Assembly (NCBI RefSeq): GCF_010389155.1
Contig: NC_057768.1
Coordinates: forward strand, 48,401,633-48,465,632
Reading direction: 5' to 3'
DNA length: 64,000 nt
From: Erigeron canadensis
Lineage: Eukaryota; Streptophyta; Magnoliopsida; Asterales; Asteraceae
The notes beneath the pieces are model-generated. The model saw only the letters and a list, made by a program, of their open reading frames with translations, did no database searches and had not been told where the DNA came from. Positions 60,010 to 64,000 of this stretch are shown here, piece by piece. Every line of letters starts with the position of its first letter. The stretch's first letter is position 1. A program made the translations under genes and the position numbers.

Positions 60010-60920
60010 TAAATGTCAAAATCACAAAAGATAGAAGAAGTCAAATGCAAATGCAATCCCCACAACAAGAACAACCTGCATACAGATGATCAACTCTCGA
60101 GTACAAGCCTCAAAGTACAGGAAATGTTGAAACACATGTTTAGGTGCTCTAGTATGCGAATTCAAAAGCAATTGAACAGCTCAAAACATATGTAACCCCA
60201 TTATTAAAAACGCCAAAAACACATAAAGCAGGAGGAGTCAAAAGCTAATGCAATCTCCACTACAAGAACCCTAAAACACACGATCAACAGTCAAGTACAA
60301 GCCTCAAAGTACAAGAGAAGCTGAAACGAGTGTTCACATGTTCTAGTAGTGAATTGAACATTTTGAAAACGTATCCAACCCCGTTATTAAGAGAACATAA
60401 AAAACAGATTAAGGGAAGTCAAAAGCAAAAGCAATTCCGAGTACAAGAACCAGCATACACATGATCATACCCACAAGCACAAGCCTCAAAGTACAGGTGA
60501 GTCGAAACAAGTGTAAACCTGTGTTCTAGTAGTGGATAGAACATACAAAAGCATATGTAAAACCAACCCCCATTAGCAAAACATGAAAACCACATAAAAT
60601 AAGGAGTATTCAAAAGCAGATGCAAACCCCTCTACAGCAACAGTCTAGATACACACGATCAACTCTCAAGTACAAGCCTCAAAGTACAAGAGAAGTTGAA
60701 ACGAGTGTTTAAGATTTGTTATAGTTAGGGAATACAAAAGCATTTGGAATACCAAAATCAGAAGAAAAAAAACGGGGAAGCCCAAAAGTTAAAGCAATCC
60801 CCGCTACAAGAACAAACCTAGACACACACAATCAACTCTTAAGTACAAGCCTCAAAGTACAAGAGAAGTTGAAACGAGTGTTTAAGTGTTCTAGTAGTTG
60901 AGACCGAACTGCAAAATCGA
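60010..60920. repeat. Minisatellite of about 200 bases, five units, right array
   Basis: CAAGCCTCAAAGTAC recurs at 60104, 60298, 60480, 60673 and 60846 (spacings 194, 182, 193, 173). It is the duplicate of the array at 55900-56870. Confidence 0.85.
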
Positions 60921-61355
60921 TTGAAAACTTCAAATTTAAATGTAACCCCAGATGTCATAATAGACTGAATGCGTAATTCCATGCAACAAGAACGACCTAG
61001 ATACACAAGATCAACCTCAAAGTGCTCGTTTTCAAAAATATAAATAAGCGAAGATTATTTTTTTTTTTTTTCTTGAATGTAAGGTAGCACGTTTTCAAAT
61101 ATAATAGGATTTGCCAAAACAACTTTTATTATTATATCAGGCATATATAGTAATACTTACCAACAAACATTTAACAGATGTTAAGTAACTGATTCTAACA
61201 AGATTATTGTCATGTTAAACCTATTTGAAATAGACGTCGAAAATTCCTTAAAAAAACTAATATCATCTTAATAAAGTAGAATTAATATTAAACAATAATA
61301 AGAAGAATAGTCATTCAAATGTTGTGAAACTAACAAGTAGATGTAGTGAGCGTAC

Positions 61356-61463
61356 ATGATGATGATGATTTTCGACTGGATTTTGATGATATCTGGATCT
61401 TGAAACTGCTATGAATCTTGTTCTCCATAAAAAAGATATCGAATTTAGGGCTTGAAACATCAT
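61356..61463 (-). CDS. Putative first exon, organelle-type presequence
   Basis: From the ATG at 61463 the minus strand codes MMFQALNSISFLWRTRFIAV and then SRSRYHQNPVENHHHH, followed by GTACGC, a possible donor, after exactly 36 codons. The segment is rich in Arg and Ser, poor in acids and hydrophobic at intervals, like a mitochondrial presequence. A TATAAATA box lies about 180 bases upstream. A degenerate copy is at about 57303-57370. Downstream exons cannot be assigned with confidence, so the product is unknown. It could also be a chance frame in a transcribed leader. Confidence 0.4.
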
Positions 61464-61642
61464 CAATTGCTGCTTTTGTTTATTTTCTTGAAAAAAGAAT
61501 CAGGTTTATCGAAATCAAAACCCTAATTAATTACAATTACTACTCTAATCTATAGATACAATCGATTAATGTGTGTGGGTGGGTGGGTCGGTGAGTAGTT
61601 GATGAAGAATGGGAATGAATTGTGTGATGTGATTTTACTGTG

Positions 61643-61650
61643 TATTTATA
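61643..61650 (-). promoter_or_regulatory. TATA box of a putative minus-strand gene
   Basis: Minus-strand TATAAATA lies upstream of a C/A-rich leader (CACCGACCCACCCACCC) and the ATG at 61463. Confidence 0.45.
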
Positions 61651-62315
61651 GATATGGGTATATCGCGTTTTACCAACGCTACGCGGTAATTATTTTTACG
61701 CTCGCCTGGGGTTTTACAACGGTCTAATAAAATCTCAAATGTCTTTTACGCGGTAATTATTTTTTCCCCCTTAACTCATTATTTTTGTTATTTTTTTTTT
61801 ATTTCACTTTTTATAATAGGGCAATTATCTATATCTAAATATTAAACTTTTACGAGTCACAAGTCGACTCTTACGAGTCGAGTCGATATAGACAAAAAAC
61901 GAGGCGACTCACTGGGCGATTCTTTTTTCTCCTAACTCTTACGTGTCGCGGTGTGAATTTGGAGCGAGTCGCAGATTTATGATTGTCGTAGTTTGATAGT
62001 ATTGTTATATATTATATATCATATTTATAGTTATATTATTTTGTATACTATATATGTATTTCTGTCTTACTTTAATACGAATTTGGAGATAAACTGTAAG
62101 TTTATTACTCAAAAATATCGAATATGTAATATTTTGGTAATGTATTAAGATAATCAAGTTATATTTTGTTTATAAATACGTCATATATATAATTATACAT
62201 TATTATGTAATATATAAAAATGTCCTGACTCTTACGAGTCGAGTCACGTTTCGAGGCAAAAGTCAAAAATCAAGTTTTTTTACTCGAGGCAAAAGTTACG
62301 AGTCGACAACTATGA
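61651..62315. other. Intergenic with GACTCG-rich words
   Basis: Copies of CTTACGAGTCGAGTCG-type words occur at 61850-61890 and 62228-62305 around an AT-rich core. It could be a MITE, but I found no target duplication. Confidence 0.45.
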
Positions 62316-62760
62316 TCTATACTACCTTATAAAGCATTTACCCCATCTCATTTTCTTAAAAAAGAATTTGAACTTCCTAAATTACCCCATCTTTTGTCCA
62401 TTAGTTTAAATATCATATACTACTTATAATACCCTATAATCTCATCAACTCATTTTTTCTCTCTCTCCTCCACAAATCATTTTATTCCTCTAATTCATTC
62501 AAAATCTTTTTATCTCAGAAACCGTACATCGATATATTATAAAAATTATATGGGTATTCTTAAAATTCCATGCTCTTTCATTAGAGATGTTATTCGATAT
62601 ATTTTCAATGAATTTTTAAATCCGAGGGAGGGAGCCCGTACGACTAAGGTCGGAGCCCGTCAGATAGATTACCTCATCACTGCTCACCCCTATGACCTAT
62701 CACACTTTATGACCTATCATCTTACCATTTTACAGCCGCATTGCACGGGCATTTGGAATT
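62316..62760 (+). mobile_element. Possible Helitron-like element, decayed
   Basis: Begins TCTATACTACCTTATAAAGC after an A, like plant Helitron 5' ends. It continues through a pyrimidine-rich stretch to a GC hairpin-like phrase (GCCGCATTGCACGGGC) at 62735-62750. No CTRR terminus is visible after it. No helicase gene. Confidence 0.4.
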
Positions 62761-64000
62761 ACCATATAATGTATATCTGAATTCAATAAATTTAAAATGT
62801 TGAGTATTTAATTTTATTCATCTACAAAAAGTATCTAAGTATTAAAAAAGTATTTTATTAATTATATAAATAGAAAATCCAGGCAATAATCTCCAAGATT
62901 ATTACAAATAAAATAATAAAATCTCTAAGATTACTAATTAAATTTAAAATCTCTAAAGATTACTAATAATTAAATAATAAAATCTCTAAGATTATTGTTT
63001 GAATTTTCCTATTAGTTAATTTGTAAATGTTGGTTAAAATTAAGAAGTAAATTAATAGGGTATGGTATTCGTTTTTTAACCTAAAAACTAAAGTTATTAA
63101 AGGTTAAGGCTAAATACTTTTTAACGTATTATTAGTTTGTTGAAATACGATTCGATGTGGGAAGCCCGACCAGATAAAATGACTATACTTACAAATTTTG
63201 CCAATATCTACTTATTTTTATCAGTCACCTTCAGCCAGAGACATTAAGACTGTGAGTCCTTACGGACTAGTGGGTAGTGATTGGCTTATCCAGTAAGGTA
63301 CAATATTTGCAATTAACTAATTATGTTAACGTGTTTTCACTGAAATCATGAAAACTTGGTACGACTTTCCTAAATATGTGTTTCACTCCTTGCACAAATC
63401 TGGTACCATGATTAGATGTCGAGTACAGTTTGCATCACCCAAGAGCCATGGGTATTTACATTCTTCACTTTCATAAACATGGCTTACTTCCATCAAATGT
63501 AGACACAAGTTTCAATAACATCATAATGCCTGGCTTATGTGAAAGATGTTAAACATACCAACATAGGATCTTGTATAATCACATCTTTCAACATTCACCA
63601 ATGAACTCAAATCCTAACAAATATATGAAGGAAAATCACCATTTACCAGGCGATTGAGACAACCTCGATTACCTGCCTCATGTTTGCCATGGGGACATGC
63701 AGGGGTGACACTCCTGACTCCTCCTTTTGTATGACCATTAGCCAAGTTTGAGTCAACATTCATGAAATGAAGACGGACTGGAAAATGATAAAAGTGAACA
63801 AGATATTACAACTACTCAGATCAAACTTTTTCTATATATGGCTATTAGATATAAAGTACACGCCTTTTAAGCCTATAACCATTCAAGAATTCTCTGATAA
63901 ATGCCATCACAATAACAAAACATAAGAGAGAAAAAAGCCCACCACATCACATATCTGTATAAATTGCTGATCAGATTTCTAAAAGCCAAGGAATGGTGGC
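62761..64000. other. Intergenic, no gene seen
   Basis: 62880-63000 repeats the phrase aaatctctaagattac several times. I recognise no gene, RNA gene or bounded element to the window end. Confidence 0.5.

Larger units (their letters stand above)
57840..61463 (-). repeat. Segmental tandem duplication, right copy
   Basis: Partner of 53380-57380, without the SINE. Its right edge includes the putative exon 1 at 61356-61463; the left copy has a degenerate version of the same exon near 57303-57370. The open frame 59286-59750 on the minus strand (IDVFVTDPSQCEVPVRVHAR and RLAVIGHEVSLLAVHTG) is partly conserved in the left copy at 55059-55244, but I do not recognise it. Confidence 0.82.

Noticed and set aside
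55900..60920. CRISPR-like array
   Set aside because: Units are about 200 bases and diverged, in a plant nuclear context. This is a minisatellite.

Overview
The window looks like nuclear DNA from a flowering plant. Genes are split by short introns with GT/AG borders, the intergenic DNA is AT-rich, and much of the sequence consists of plant-type transposable elements nested in one another. A eudicot is clear from the gene families. An aster-family species is my best guess, because ARID plus CCHC-knuckle proteins are, from memory, unusually common in annotations of that family; this is inference.

Layout. 1-9.3 kb: a SINE with perfect target duplications (1743-2013), an LTR-like repeat (3379-4482) and a young but disabled Ty1/copia element on the minus strand (4551-9329). 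9.5-15.4 kb: a 1.25-kb Mutator-like element with long inverted ends, a Helitron-like end, and a non-autonomous LTR retrotransposon (11641-15391). That element has no polymerase; instead it carries an ARID DNA-binding domain and a CCHC zinc knuckle, and its 5' LTR is split by a solo LTR of another family. 16.4-25 kb: a second SINE copy and three host genes: a PYR/PYL/RCAR abscisic-acid receptor (three exons), a GH28 polygalacturonase-like enzyme (five exons) and a small secreted histidine-rich protein. 26.1-34.5 kb: a nest in which a MITE is interrupted by a deleted Ty3/gypsy element with one 2.8-kb LTR, and the MITE abuts a PIF/Harbinger element with which it shares a TAA target site. 35.8-37.1 kb: a truncated receptor-like pseudokinase. 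39.2-40.3 kb: an intronless plastid-type geranylgeranyl diphosphate synthase that lacks a conserved loop after the second aspartate motif. 44.5-48.4 kb: a stand-alone subtilase-propeptide-like (I9) protein and a six-exon TEX30/KANSL3-like alpha/beta hydrolase. 50.9-51.3 kb: a long foldback hairpin. 53.4-61.5 kb: a tandem duplication of about 4 kb, each copy with a five-unit minisatellite; one copy has gained a SINE that the other lacks. The right copy ends at a putative promoter and first exon of a minus-strand gene that I cannot identify. 61.7-64 kb: repeats and intergenic DNA.

The host genes form no operon or visible cluster. Their link is only by neighbourhood: ABA perception, cell-wall pectin, plastid isoprenoids, protease inhibition and a hydrolase. 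The strongest candidates for something undescribed are the ARID-CCHC LTR element and the loop-deleted prenyl synthase. All boundaries, splice sites and repeat comparisons were read by eye.
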